Positions 16,474-24,322 of a stretch of 64,000 bases of DNA are shown piece after piece. Each line of letters opens with the position of its first letter. Within the stretch, counting starts at the first letter, position 1. This DNA is from Kuafuiihalomonas sp039024635 (lineage in GTDB: Bacteria > Myxococcota > Kuafuiibacteriia > Kuafuiibacteriales > Kuafuiibacteriaceae). Made by a program: the position numbers and the translations under genes. Location: contig JBCCQA010000021.1 of NCBI GenBank assembly GCA_039024635.1, positions 44,274 through 108,273 of the forward strand. Reading direction: 5' to 3'. Under the pieces are notes generated by a model that worked only from the letters and a program-made list of their open reading frames with translations, did not search any database and was not told the DNA's origin.

Positions 16474-17955
16474 GTGAGTTCGAACGCTTTCGCCTGGGTC
16501 GTATTCGGCGTCTACATCGTCGCCACGACCCTCCTCGCCTTGCGAGGAATGCGCAAGACCCAGGATCTGGCCGGCTTCGCCATTGGTGGAGGAAACATGG
16601 GGCCCATCTTGGTGGGGGTGACCTTGGCTGCCGCCGTGAGCAGCACGGCGACCTTCGTCATCAACCCTGGCTTCGTCTTCAAGGATGGACTCGCGGCGCT
16701 CCTTCATTTTGGTGTAGCGGGCTACGGCGGCGTCATCGCCGGCCTACTTGTCCTCTCGAAGGGCTTCCGTCGGATTGGCTCGAAGGTTCGCGCGCTCACG
16801 CTGCCCCACTGGGTAGGCGCTCGCTACGAGAGCCCCGGCCTTCGAACCTACTTCGCCCTCCTCAACCTCGTGTTGGCAGTGACCTTCTGCGTACTCATCG
16901 TCAAAGGCTCCGCCCTGGTCATGCAGCACACCCTCGGTCTCGGCTACGGGACCGCTGTCTTTATCATCGTGGGCTTCGTGTTTACCTACATCCTGCTGGG
17001 CGGGACGTACGCTCACGCCTATACGAACGCGTTACAGGGCTCGATCATGGCAGTCGTTGCTCTGCTGATTTTTGGCAGCGGTCTCGGCCTCCTCTTCGAT
17101 GAGCCGGGTCTTTGGTCCGTCCTCGCGGAACAGGATCCCAACTTGGTCAAGGTCGTGAACCCGAGCAGCGCACTTTTCAGCTCAGCGTGGCAGATCTTCG
17201 TGTGCGGGTTCGTAGTGTCTTTTGGGTTGGTCTGCCAGCCTCACATCTTGACCAAGAGCCTCTACTTACGCCGAGACGAGGACCACACCGCCTACCTCGT
17301 CGTGGCCGGCATCGTAGGCACCAGCTTCACCCTGATGCTGGTCGTTGGGTTGTGGGCCCGGGCTCGCTTCCCCGAGATTCCGAGCCAGGACGCGGTCATC
17401 GCGGTCTACATCGCCAAGAGCTTTACGCCCTACGTCGGTGCTTTCGTATCGGTCGCGCTCTTGGCTGCAGGGATGAGCACCATGGATGGGCTCCTGGTCA
17501 GCGCATCCACGATCGCGGGCAACGACATCTTTTTGGGCTTCTTGGGGGAACGCTTGATGCCGGGCGCGAGCATGGCCGAGCGAGAGAAGGCTGCTCTGCG
17601 AGCAAGCCAGGGGATCATCGCTTTCATGGGCGTGAGCGCCTTCTTTCTTGCCCTGGATCCGCCCCAACTCGTCGGCCTCTTCGCTCAGATGGGCGTGTAT
17701 GGCGTGGTCTGTGCGTCCATCGTTCCCATGACGGCCGGAATTCTTCTGGACCGACCGAGTCGAAGTGGCGTCAAGGCGGCCGCTGTCGCCGGGCCTCTCG
17801 TCCACTTCACGCACTACGGTTCGGTCTTCTACGGCTATGGCCAGCCCATCAACCCGGCGTTGACAGCCACCGAAGGCGTGATTGCCTCGGTCGCGATCTA
17901 CGTCCTCATCTCGCTGCTCAAACCGGGGCAGAAAGACTCTTCGGCGTCCCTCTAG
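16474..17955 (+). CDS. Sodium:solute symporter (SSS family)
   Basis: A 493-residue membrane protein with about 13 hydrophobic spans. It shows the SSS family features GGGNMGPILVGVTLAAAVSS near the N-terminus and LLAAGMSTMDGLLVSASTI in the middle, the Na+-motive-force sodium symporter signature region. It is predicted to import a small anion such as a carboxylate with Na+. It is the last gene of the cluster and may bring in the acid activated by the ligase. The start is GTG, one base after the SDR stop. Its stop codon shares a CTAG with the stop of the convergent lipoprotein gene. Confidence 0.9.
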   Translation: MSSNAFAWVVFGVYIVATTLLALRGMRKTQDLAGFAIGGGNMGPILVGVTLAAAVSSTATFVINPGFVFKDGLAALLHFGVAGYGGVIAGLLVLSKGFRRIGSKVRALTLPHWVGARYESPGLRTYFALLNLVLAVTFCVLIVKGSALVMQHTLGLGYGTAVFIIVGFVFTYILLGGTYAHAYTNALQGSIMAVVALLIFGSGLGLLFDEPGLWSVLAEQDPNLVKVVNPSSALFSSAWQIFVCGFVVSFGLVCQPHILTKSLYLRRDEDHTAYLVVAGIVGTSFTLMLVVGLWARARFPEIPSQDAVIAVYIAKSFTPYVGAFVSVALLAAGMSTMDGLLVSASTIAGNDIFLGFLGERLMPGASMAEREKAALRASQGIIAFMGVSAFFLALDPPQLVGLFAQMGVYGVVCASIVPMTAGILLDRPSRSGVKAAAVAGPLVHFTHYGSVFYGYGQPINPALTATEGVIASVAIYVLISLLKPGQKDSSASL

Positions 17956-18896
17956 GGCAATGGGGCTCGAAACTGGGCCCGCACACCCTGAACCGAGAAG
18001 CCTTGGCCGCTGGCGGATCGACCACGGCCCGAGAAGTTGAGCTGGCCTGACAGTATGCCTCCTTCCGTCGACGCGATGTCGATGGAGCCGCCGCCGTCAT
18101 CGACATACTGGGTTGGACCTCGGTCTCGTAGCAGTTCGCCCCGCACGTCCACACCCGCGCCGCCGTAGGTGCCGACGGGAAGCGCGCCGTTCAGTTTGGG
18201 AACCCGTCCGTCGATGAAACTCCCCGAGGCTTGGTCCTCGACGATGACTCGGAAGTTGGCGCCCTCGTCCTCGATCCTCGCGGCTCCGTCCAGGTTGATG
18301 CTCTCGCTGAAGCGCGCTCTTCCCTGGCCGTTGTCCAGGCCGTCGATATCGGGCTGGACGTAGCGGGCGTCGAAGCGGGCCTCCAGCGCGTGGGATGGCG
18401 TCGAGGCGCCCGTTCGTTGAATTCGGGCCCTGAGGCGCCCTCGGAGGCGCTGGTTTTCGTGGAGCTCGACGCTGAGCGTACCTTCAGCGCGGTTTACGTA
18501 GTACTCCCTGCCGTCAAAGAAGGCGCTCAGGTCGCTGCTGCCCTGGCCGCCTTCACTGGTCGCCCCGACGCCGAAGACTTCGTAGTCGCCTGGAAGGAGA
18601 TACTGGCCGAAGGCGGACTCGTCGCGAATCGTGAGCGAGATGCGGTCTTCGCCGTCGGCCAAGCGGATGATTACCACGCGTCGCTGCGCATCGTAGCCGT
18701 AGTCAAGTTCAGCCGTGGCACCTGATGCCTCGGCTATCCTTTGTCCGTCGGACAGTGCGGTCAGGCTGAAACTGCCAGTTACGATGCTTGGGCTTCCGCC
18801 TCCTCCGCCTCCGCCTGAGGGATCAGGTCCCAGTTCGGTCGAGCTGCCGCCACAGGCCAAGATGAGGGGAAGAACACAGGGGCTGGTTCGCTTCAT
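17952..18896 (-). CDS. Hypothetical lipoprotein
   Basis: A 314-residue protein with lipoprotein signal MKRTSPCVLPLILACGG followed by a Gly-rich linker of eight glycines. The mature part is acidic and beta-rich, and no domain was recognised. It converges on the symporter, and the two stop codons overlap. The next minus-strand gene upstream is an anti-sigma-like protein 60 bases away, so it might belong to the same transcript. Confidence 0.72.
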   Translation of the reverse strand: MKRTSPCVLPLILACGGSSTELGPDPSGGGGGGGSPSIVTGSFSLTALSDGQRIAEASGATAELDYGYDAQRRVVIIRLADGEDRISLTIRDESAFGQYLLPGDYEVFGVGATSEGGQGSSDLSAFFDGREYYVNRAEGTLSVELHENQRLRGRLRARIQRTGASTPSHALEARFDARYVQPDIDGLDNGQGRARFSESINLDGAARIEDEGANFRVIVEDQASGSFIDGRVPKLNGALPVGTYGGAGVDVRGELLRDRGPTQYVDDGGGSIDIASTEGGILSGQLNFSGRGRSASGQGFSVQGVRAQFRAPLP

Positions 18897-18956
18897 GTCC
18901 CCCCGTTTCCGTTCCGTCCGATCTTGCGCGGACCAATTCGGTTTCGTCTCCGGGCG

Positions 18957-19787
18957 TCAGGGGTCTTGGATGTCTACCGTATGGCAGTCCTTCACCGCTG
19001 CGGGTGGCCAGTCTGCACCCGCTTCCAGCGATACATCGACGGTCTGAATGTCGAGGGCGCCATCGGTGAACAGGCCGCAGATCGCCATCATGCCCGGCGC
19101 TGGATCGACCTTCACCAGTTCGCCGAGTTCGACGTCGGCCCGCCCGGCCTCCACGGGGAGGCTCTGGGGGCGGTCATCGAGGTCCGTGTAGGCCGGGTGG
19201 AACCAGTGGATGCGACCTTCAGCGTCCCGGCCTACGATGGCCAGAAAGCCTGGGGCCTGGGCCAGGGTGGTGAATGCAAAGGCGAAGGCCCGGTCGCTGC
19301 GGGCCGTAGCTTTGACCTGCGAAAGCTGAGCCTCGGGACCCGAAGCTTGGAAAATGGAGATCCAGGCCTGGCGCCCTTCGGCGGAGCCCGAGCGAGCCTG
19401 AACGTCGGTTTTCGGGGTCCTGACGACCATCAGCGCCACCGCGGCGGCCGTCAGCGCCCCGAAGGAGCCTGCGAGCCACCAGCCGCTTCTCCGCCGGATG
19501 GGAAGGATCTTGGCATCCGCCCCGCCACCGCTCTCGGTGAGGAGAGCTTTCTCTAGCCCGACGGAAGCGGGCGCCGGAGTGCCCCTGGCCAAGAGGCGAT
19601 CGATCTGAGCTTGGGGCACGTCCCGACCCTCCAGCCCTCGCTCGAGCTCCACCCATCGGGCGTAGCTTCGGCGCAGCGCTTCGGAAGACTCCAACAAGGT
19701 CTGCAGCTCTTGGTCCTCCTCGGGGGACAAAGTGCCCTCCTCGAACTGGCGCTGGAGCAGCTCTTCACCACGATTCACGGCAACCAT
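18957..19787 (-). CDS. Membrane-anchored anti-sigma-like protein
   Basis: About 276 residues. The N-terminal 85 residues are helical and charged, and contain LLQRQFEEGTLSPEEDQELQ, as in anti-sigma domains. One membrane span (WWLAGSFGALTAAAVALMVV) is followed by a periplasmic beta-rich domain. The ATG at 19787 overlaps the end of the sigma gene by 13 bases, so the two are translationally coupled. The protein probably holds the ECF sigma factor at the inner membrane until an envelope signal arrives. No zinc HxxxCxxC motif is seen in the N-terminal domain, so it is not a ZAS-type factor. Confidence 0.75.
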   Translation of the reverse strand: MVAVNRGEELLQRQFEEGTLSPEEDQELQTLLESSEALRRSYARWVELERGLEGRDVPQAQIDRLLARGTPAPASVGLEKALLTESGGGADAKILPIRRRSGWWLAGSFGALTAAAVALMVVRTPKTDVQARSGSAEGRQAWISIFQASGPEAQLSQVKATARSDRAFAFAFTTLAQAPGFLAIVGRDAEGRIHWFHPAYTDLDDRPQSLPVEAGRADVELGELVKVDPAPGMMAICGLFTDGALDIQTVDVSLEAGADWPPAAVKDCHTVDIQDP

Positions 19788-20377
19788 CCCTTCTCGCGAA
19801 AGAACACCGTCGCCCGTTTGCGGAGGCTGACGAGGCTTCGATAGACCTGATCCCGAGACAGCCCCAAGCGCTCTCCCATCGCTGCTTGAGAGCGGAGTTC
19901 TTCCGTCCCTAGGCACTCCAAAAGCGCCTTCTCCCTCTCAGGCAGGCCCTCCCGGAAGCTCCGCATCAAGTCCTTGAGCTCCAGGTCCTCGACCGAGCTC
20001 GGGGGTAGGTTCGCGGGTTCGGGGCCTTGGTCCAAGGGGACCTCTCGAGCCCTACGACCCGCTCGACGTAGGGCGAGATTGGTGGCGATGCGCCGAAGGT
20101 ACGGGGTTGGCGGTCGACCGCGCTCGAAGTTTCCATTCTCGACCTGGTGAAAGAAGGCAGCGAAGGTCTCCTGGGTCAGATCCTCGGCTTCGGTCGGGTC
20201 CGACACACGGTGAAAGCCCAGCTTGCCGTCCCGTGCCTGCACCCGAAAGCCTCGCGTGAGCACCGCCAGCACGTAGGGGAGGTGGCTTCGATAAAAGCCG
20301 TCCCGATCGTCGATGTCGACGTCCGCTCGAGACTCCTTTTCCCCATCGGCCAGGGCTGCGCGCTCGGAGCTCCCCAC
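19775..20377 (-). CDS. ECF-type RNA polymerase sigma factor
   Basis: About 200 residues. Region 2 is marked by DPTEAEDLTQETFAAFF, and YLRRIATNLALRRAGRR follows. Region 4 is recognised by LPEREKALLECLG and LGLSRDQVYRSLVSLRKRA. The GTG at 20377 was chosen because the longer frame upstream is low-complexity and would run into the divergent gene. It is coupled to the anti-sigma-like gene (13-base overlap). The 137 bases separating it from the divergent caspase-like gene make shared control likely. Confidence 0.82.
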   Translation of the reverse strand: MGSSERAALADGEKESRADVDIDDRDGFYRSHLPYVLAVLTRGFRVQARDGKLGFHRVSDPTEAEDLTQETFAAFFHQVENGNFERGRPPTPYLRRIATNLALRRAGRRAREVPLDQGPEPANLPPSSVEDLELKDLMRSFREGLPEREKALLECLGTEELRSQAAMGERLGLSRDQVYRSLVSLRKRATVFFREKGWLP

Positions 20378-20514
20378 CTGGACCGAAGCTAGAGAAGAAG
20401 GGGAGCCGAGGGCAACTCCCGAGCTGGGCGCTCGAGGTCCCCTGTGGTGCCCGGGGCTGAGGGACGCCGTCCTCACGTTGTCAGGGGCCTGTTGGCATCG
20501 TAGCTCAGCCAAAG

Positions 20515-22002
20515 ATGAGTTCGAGATGGGGGACCCTGGCCGTCTGCCTCGCCACAGGGGCGGGGGCCGTCCCAGCTGCGGCCGAGTCGGTCTCTGCCCC
20601 CGCCGAGGCCAAGGCAGCCCCTGGTCGGACCCGCCTGGCGATCGTGGTCGGCCATAACGGCAGCCAGACCCCTGGTCGAGCCGAGCTCCGCTTTGCCGAC
20701 GACGACGCGGCTCGCTACTTCGAACTCCTCGCTCCGGCCATGGATCGGGCTTGGCTGCTGACGGGCTTCGATGACCTGAGCCAAGAAGTATTCGCAGAGC
20801 TGGTCCCCATCGCGCGGACACCGACCCGTATCGCTTTGGAGGCCGTTCTGCTGGAGGCCGAAGTCGTTCTGAAGGCGGCCCGCGAACGCGGAGACCGCAC
20901 CGAGCTGATATTCGTGTACGCCGGTCACGGCGACGTCTCGGACGGGATGGGCTTCGTCAATCTAGAAGAGGGCCGCCTGACCCGGGTCGATTTCGAGGAC
21001 CTTGTCCTGGACGGTCTGCCGACGGACCGAAAGCACGTCATCATCGACGCCTGTCGCTCCTACTTCCTCGTGTCCTCCCGAGGGCCCGGCGGGACTCGGC
21101 AAGTTGCGCCCCAGTCCTACGCCGGCCCTCGTCGTCGGGCCGGCGTGGGCTTCGTCCTCTCGACGTCGAGCGACGCTGAATCCCATGAGTGGGCCTCTTT
21201 TCAAGGTGGCGTGTTCTCCCATGAGATCCGTTCGGCCCTGAGCGGAGGTGCAGACCTCGACCTCGATGGAGCGGTCGACTACCAAGAGCTCGCCGCCTTC
21301 GTCGCGGTGGCCAACGAAGGCATTCCTCAAGCTCGCTATCGGCCGCGCTTCTTCATCCAACCTCCGAGCGAAGACAAGGCGGTGCCGGTTTTTGCGCCCG
21401 CCGACACCGGCGTGCGATGGTTGGAGCTTCCCGAGAGAGTCGAGGGACGGGTTCGGGTGACCGATCATCGCGGCGTGCCGTACGCCGACCTCAACAAGGC
21501 TGCAGGCGACGTGCTGCGTATCGCCCTCGTCGGCGTGGGGGATCATACGGTGGCTTGGGGAGATCGCCGTTGGCGGATGGACGGCGCCCTTCCTCGGGCG
21601 GAGCTGACCAGTCTGCCCGAGGCGCCGGGGGAGGTCGCTGCTCGGACGCAGCCCCACGAGGCCTTTCGACACCTATTCTCGACGCCGATGAGTGCCGAGG
21701 TCCTCCGAGGTTGGCGCCTGGGTGCCCGACTGACGAAGTCGGCCCCGGAGCCGCCGCCGCGCAGGCTGCGTTGGCTCCCCCCAACCATGGTGGGCATGGG
21801 GCTCGCGCTTGCCGGAGGGGGAGCAGCCATGCTGGTGGCCGGGGCCCAGAGTCGGTCCGACTTGGCCGACTCGAGTCTGTCTCAAGCGGACCTGGCCTCC
21901 AGGGCCGACGAGGGCGACACCCTGGTGGCGGCCGGAATCGTCACCGCGGCAACGGGCCTCGTCCTGGGGACGATCGGCGGTCTGATCTGGAAGCGCTACT
22001 AG
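20515..22002 (+). CDS. Secreted caspase-fold (peptidase C14-like) protein
   Basis: A 495-residue protein with an N-terminal signal peptide and a caspase-like domain at about residues 40-230. The catalytic dyad is visible: His138 in FVYAGHGD and Cys180 in VIIDACRS. A beta-rich domain follows, and two membrane spans near the C-terminus (one around PPTMVGMGLALAGG) suggest anchoring in the inner membrane with the protease outside. Such orthocaspases cleave after basic residues. Targets are unknown. It is divergent from the ECF sigma/anti-sigma pair, which hints at an envelope stress or regulated-death circuit. Confidence 0.85.
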   Translation: MSSRWGTLAVCLATGAGAVPAAAESVSAPAEAKAAPGRTRLAIVVGHNGSQTPGRAELRFADDDAARYFELLAPAMDRAWLLTGFDDLSQEVFAELVPIARTPTRIALEAVLLEAEVVLKAARERGDRTELIFVYAGHGDVSDGMGFVNLEEGRLTRVDFEDLVLDGLPTDRKHVIIDACRSYFLVSSRGPGGTRQVAPQSYAGPRRRAGVGFVLSTSSDAESHEWASFQGGVFSHEIRSALSGGADLDLDGAVDYQELAAFVAVANEGIPQARYRPRFFIQPPSEDKAVPVFAPADTGVRWLELPERVEGRVRVTDHRGVPYADLNKAAGDVLRIALVGVGDHTVAWGDRRWRMDGALPRAELTSLPEAPGEVAARTQPHEAFRHLFSTPMSAEVLRGWRLGARLTKSAPEPPPRRLRWLPPTMVGMGLALAGGGAAMLVAGAQSRSDLADSSLSQADLASRADEGDTLVAAGIVTAATGLVLGTIGGLIWKRY

Positions 22003-22022
22003 CCTCCGAGCCCTCGAGAAGG

Positions 22023-22040
22023 GGGCCAGCCTCCTGGCCC
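22023..22040 (+). terminator. Short GC-rich hairpin after the caspase gene
   Basis: A perfect 7-bp stem (GGGCCAG/CTGGCCC) with a 4-base loop lies 20 bases after the stop. There is no U-run, so terminator function is only possible. Confidence 0.35.
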
Positions 22041-22226
22041 GGTCGCCCCACGGAGTCTCCGCTCAGTTCGGGGGGCCCTGGTGTCGGTCGTTGGCCAATC
22101 GCGTCCCAGAATGGCCATCTCAGAGGACTGTGCCGATCCGGTCAGTAGCCCCGCATCCAGCCAGGAGGAATCTCTCCACTTTGGAACAGCGAGTCCGGGA
22201 CAGGCTGTCCAGCAGTGTCCGACCTG

Positions 22227-22243
22227 TTGGCCCGGTCCTTGCG
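22227..22243 (+). promoter_or_regulatory. Sigma-54 promoter candidate upstream of the PIG-L gene
   Basis: The site reads TTGGCCCGGTCCTTGCG. It fits the -24/-12 consensus (YTGGCACGRNNNTTGCW) with two mismatches and the exact 10-base spacing between GG (22229-22230) and GC (22241-22242). The predicted start of transcription is near 22254, three bases before the ATG. A small dyad (22198-22210) lies just upstream. Confidence 0.6.
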
Positions 22244-22256
22244 AGGTTGAGGGGTC

Positions 22257-23315
22257 ATGAAGCCAACAGCGGCGACCCGACCGACCGTCTTGCTCGTGAG
22301 CCCTCCCGCGCCGGGGATGCCCTTGATCCAGCGGGCGATTGAGAAGAAGGGATGGCGAAGTGTCTGTCGGACGGCTCCGGAGGCCTTCCAAGAAAGCAAG
22401 GGCCTGGAGTTGGCCGTCATCGACGTTCAGCACGCCGGTCCATCGACCGCTCTTCTCGCGGCAGCCCTGCGGAGTCACGCGCCACAGCTTCGTATCGTCT
22501 TGATGGCGAAGGAGCCGTGCTTCGAGCACGCCATGCTAGCCCTCGAGCTCGAGGCCGAGACCCTCATCCATGGCCCCGCACCCTGGGGTCAGCTCGAACG
22601 CGTCCTCAATCGGTCAGTCCCTAAGCAGCTGGCCCGCAAGATGCGAACCGTCCTGGCCATCGGCGCCCACCCTGACGACGTCGAGATCGGTCTGGCCGGG
22701 ACCCTGGCCAAGCATCGAGAAGCCCAGGACCGCATCGTCGTTCTCACCTTGAGCGGAGGGGGGTCGGGAGGGGATTCGAAGATGCGCCGCCGTGAGGCTC
22801 TGGAGGCCGCCCGGAGAATGGGAGCTGAGCTCGTCCATCTCGACTTCGAGGACACGCGGATTCCAGAAGATGAGCCGGTCATCACCGCGATCGAAGACCT
22901 CATCCGACGGATCCGCCCTGACGTCGTCTACACCCACTCGCTGAACGACAACCACCAGGACCACCGTGCCGTTCATCGGGCAAGCTTGGTCGCTGCTCGA
23001 GGTGTTCCCACCGTCCTGGCCTACCAGAGTCCGTCGGCCAACGTCGACTTCCGACCGACGAGGTTCGTGGCCATCGATCGACACTTCGACGCCAAGCTAT
23101 GGGCCGTCGATGCCTATGCCTCTCAGGTCGGCATCCGACCGTATCTGGACCCCAACCTCCTCGAGAGCAACGCCAAGTACTGGGGCCGCTTTCGCCAGTA
23201 CCGTCTTGTCGAACCCTTCGAGGTGATCCGCGACGCTGCCTTTGACATCGCCACGGCCGACCTTGGTGCTGCCCTTCGCACCGGGTTGTCTGTGGCCCAG
23301 ACCAACGGAAAATGA
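22257..23315 (+). CDS. PIG-L (LmbE) family deacetylase with N-terminal receiver-like domain
   Basis: A 352-residue two-domain protein. Residues 10-115 look like a response-regulator receiver (TVLLVSPP, AVIDVQ with Asp56, RIVLMAK), but the usual acidic pair is missing. Residues 130-335 form a PIG-L domain with the zinc motif AHPDDVEIG (137-145) and NHQDHRA (232-238). PIG-L enzymes remove N-acetyl groups from GlcNAc-type sugars. There is no signal peptide, so it acts in the cytoplasm. It overlaps the ATP-grasp gene by 4 bases (ATGA). A sigma-54 promoter match immediately precedes the start codon. Confidence 0.85.
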   Translation: MKPTAATRPTVLLVSPPAPGMPLIQRAIEKKGWRSVCRTAPEAFQESKGLELAVIDVQHAGPSTALLAAALRSHAPQLRIVLMAKEPCFEHAMLALELEAETLIHGPAPWGQLERVLNRSVPKQLARKMRTVLAIGAHPDDVEIGLAGTLAKHREAQDRIVVLTLSGGGSGGDSKMRRREALEAARRMGAELVHLDFEDTRIPEDEPVITAIEDLIRRIRPDVVYTHSLNDNHQDHRAVHRASLVAARGVPTVLAYQSPSANVDFRPTRFVAIDRHFDAKLWAVDAYASQVGIRPYLDPNLLESNAKYWGRFRQYRLVEPFEVIRDAAFDIATADLGAALRTGLSVAQTNGK

Positions 23316-24322
23316 GGACTGACTTGAAGAAGAGAATCTTGATTACCGGCACCGGAGGGCCAGCTGGCATCGGAGCCTTGCGCGCACTAGCCGATTCCGG
23401 CCACGAGCTCGTGGCTGCCGACATGAGCGAGATGGCATCGGGACTGTTTCTCGTGCCGAGAGAACGGAGAGTGCTCCTCCGCCCTGGGGCTCATCCTCAG
23501 TTCGTTCCTCAACTGATGCTTGCTTGCGCCGAGCTGGGCATCGACACGGTGCTTCCAACTGTTGATGCGGAGCTTCTACCTTTGGCGGAAGCGAGCAGAG
23601 ATCTTCGGAGCCGAGGCATCGAGCTTGTGGCGCCCGGAACGAAGGCCCTTCGGACCTGTTTAGACAAGTTCCAGCTGTTCGTTCTGGCCTGCGGCCACGT
23701 TCCTTGTCCGAGGACTGCTCTATTCGGAAGGTCCTTCGATCCAAACGGTTGGCGCTTCCCGCTCATCGTCAAGCCGCGTCGAGGAAGTGGAAGCAGAGGT
23801 GTCATTCAAGTTCAGTCGGAGAGAGAGCTTCGCCAGCTCGAAAGGTCGCCGGACCTCATCGTCCAACAGTTTCTACCGGGCATGGAGTACTCTGTCGACG
23901 TCCTGGCCCAAGGCAACGGGGAAATGCTCGTCGCTGTCCCCAGGAGTCGTCTTGCGACGGACAGCGGTGTATCAGTTTGTAGTCAGACGCACTTTGATCC
24001 AGAGCTCATCGAGCTAGCACGCCGGGCCTGCGAGATCGTAGGTCTTCGCTTCGTTGCCAACGTTCAGTTTAAGCGAGACGCGTCTGGTCGGCCCAAGCTG
24101 ATGGAGATCAATCCTCGCATTCCCGGGACGATCGGGCTGACGGTAGCGGCGGGAACGAACCTGCCCGCGCTGTCCTTGGACGTCTTGGATGGGCACGTCA
24201 TTCCCAAGGAGGCACTGAAGTTCCGAGAATTGGCGGTGGTTCGGATGCTCACGGAGGTCTTTGTCGACCCCTTAGAGTTCCAGCAGTGTACTCGGCCTGA
24301 GCCCCTACAGGCTTCAGCGTAG
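23312..24322 (+). CDS. ATP-grasp ligase (CarB-like)
   Basis: A 336-residue protein with an N-terminal Rossmann-like pre-ATP-grasp region (RILITGTGGPAGIGALRAL) and an ATP-grasp core (FPLIVKPRRGSGSRGVIQV, IVQQFLPGMEYSVDVLA, and the metal-binding LMEINPRIPG). ATP-grasp enzymes join a carboxylate to an amine through an acyl phosphate. It is translationally coupled to the deacetylase, whose product would be a free amine, so the pair may deacetylate and then re-acylate a sugar. That pathway is inference. The 3' end overlaps the convergent NtrC gene by 9 bases. Confidence 0.85.
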   Translation: MRTDLKKRILITGTGGPAGIGALRALADSGHELVAADMSEMASGLFLVPRERRVLLRPGAHPQFVPQLMLACAELGIDTVLPTVDAELLPLAEASRDLRSRGIELVAPGTKALRTCLDKFQLFVLACGHVPCPRTALFGRSFDPNGWRFPLIVKPRRGSGSRGVIQVQSERELRQLERSPDLIVQQFLPGMEYSVDVLAQGNGEMLVAVPRSRLATDSGVSVCSQTHFDPELIELARRACEIVGLRFVANVQFKRDASGRPKLMEINPRIPGTIGLTVAAGTNLPALSLDVLDGHVIPKEALKFRELAVVRMLTEVFVDPLEFQQCTRPEPLQASA

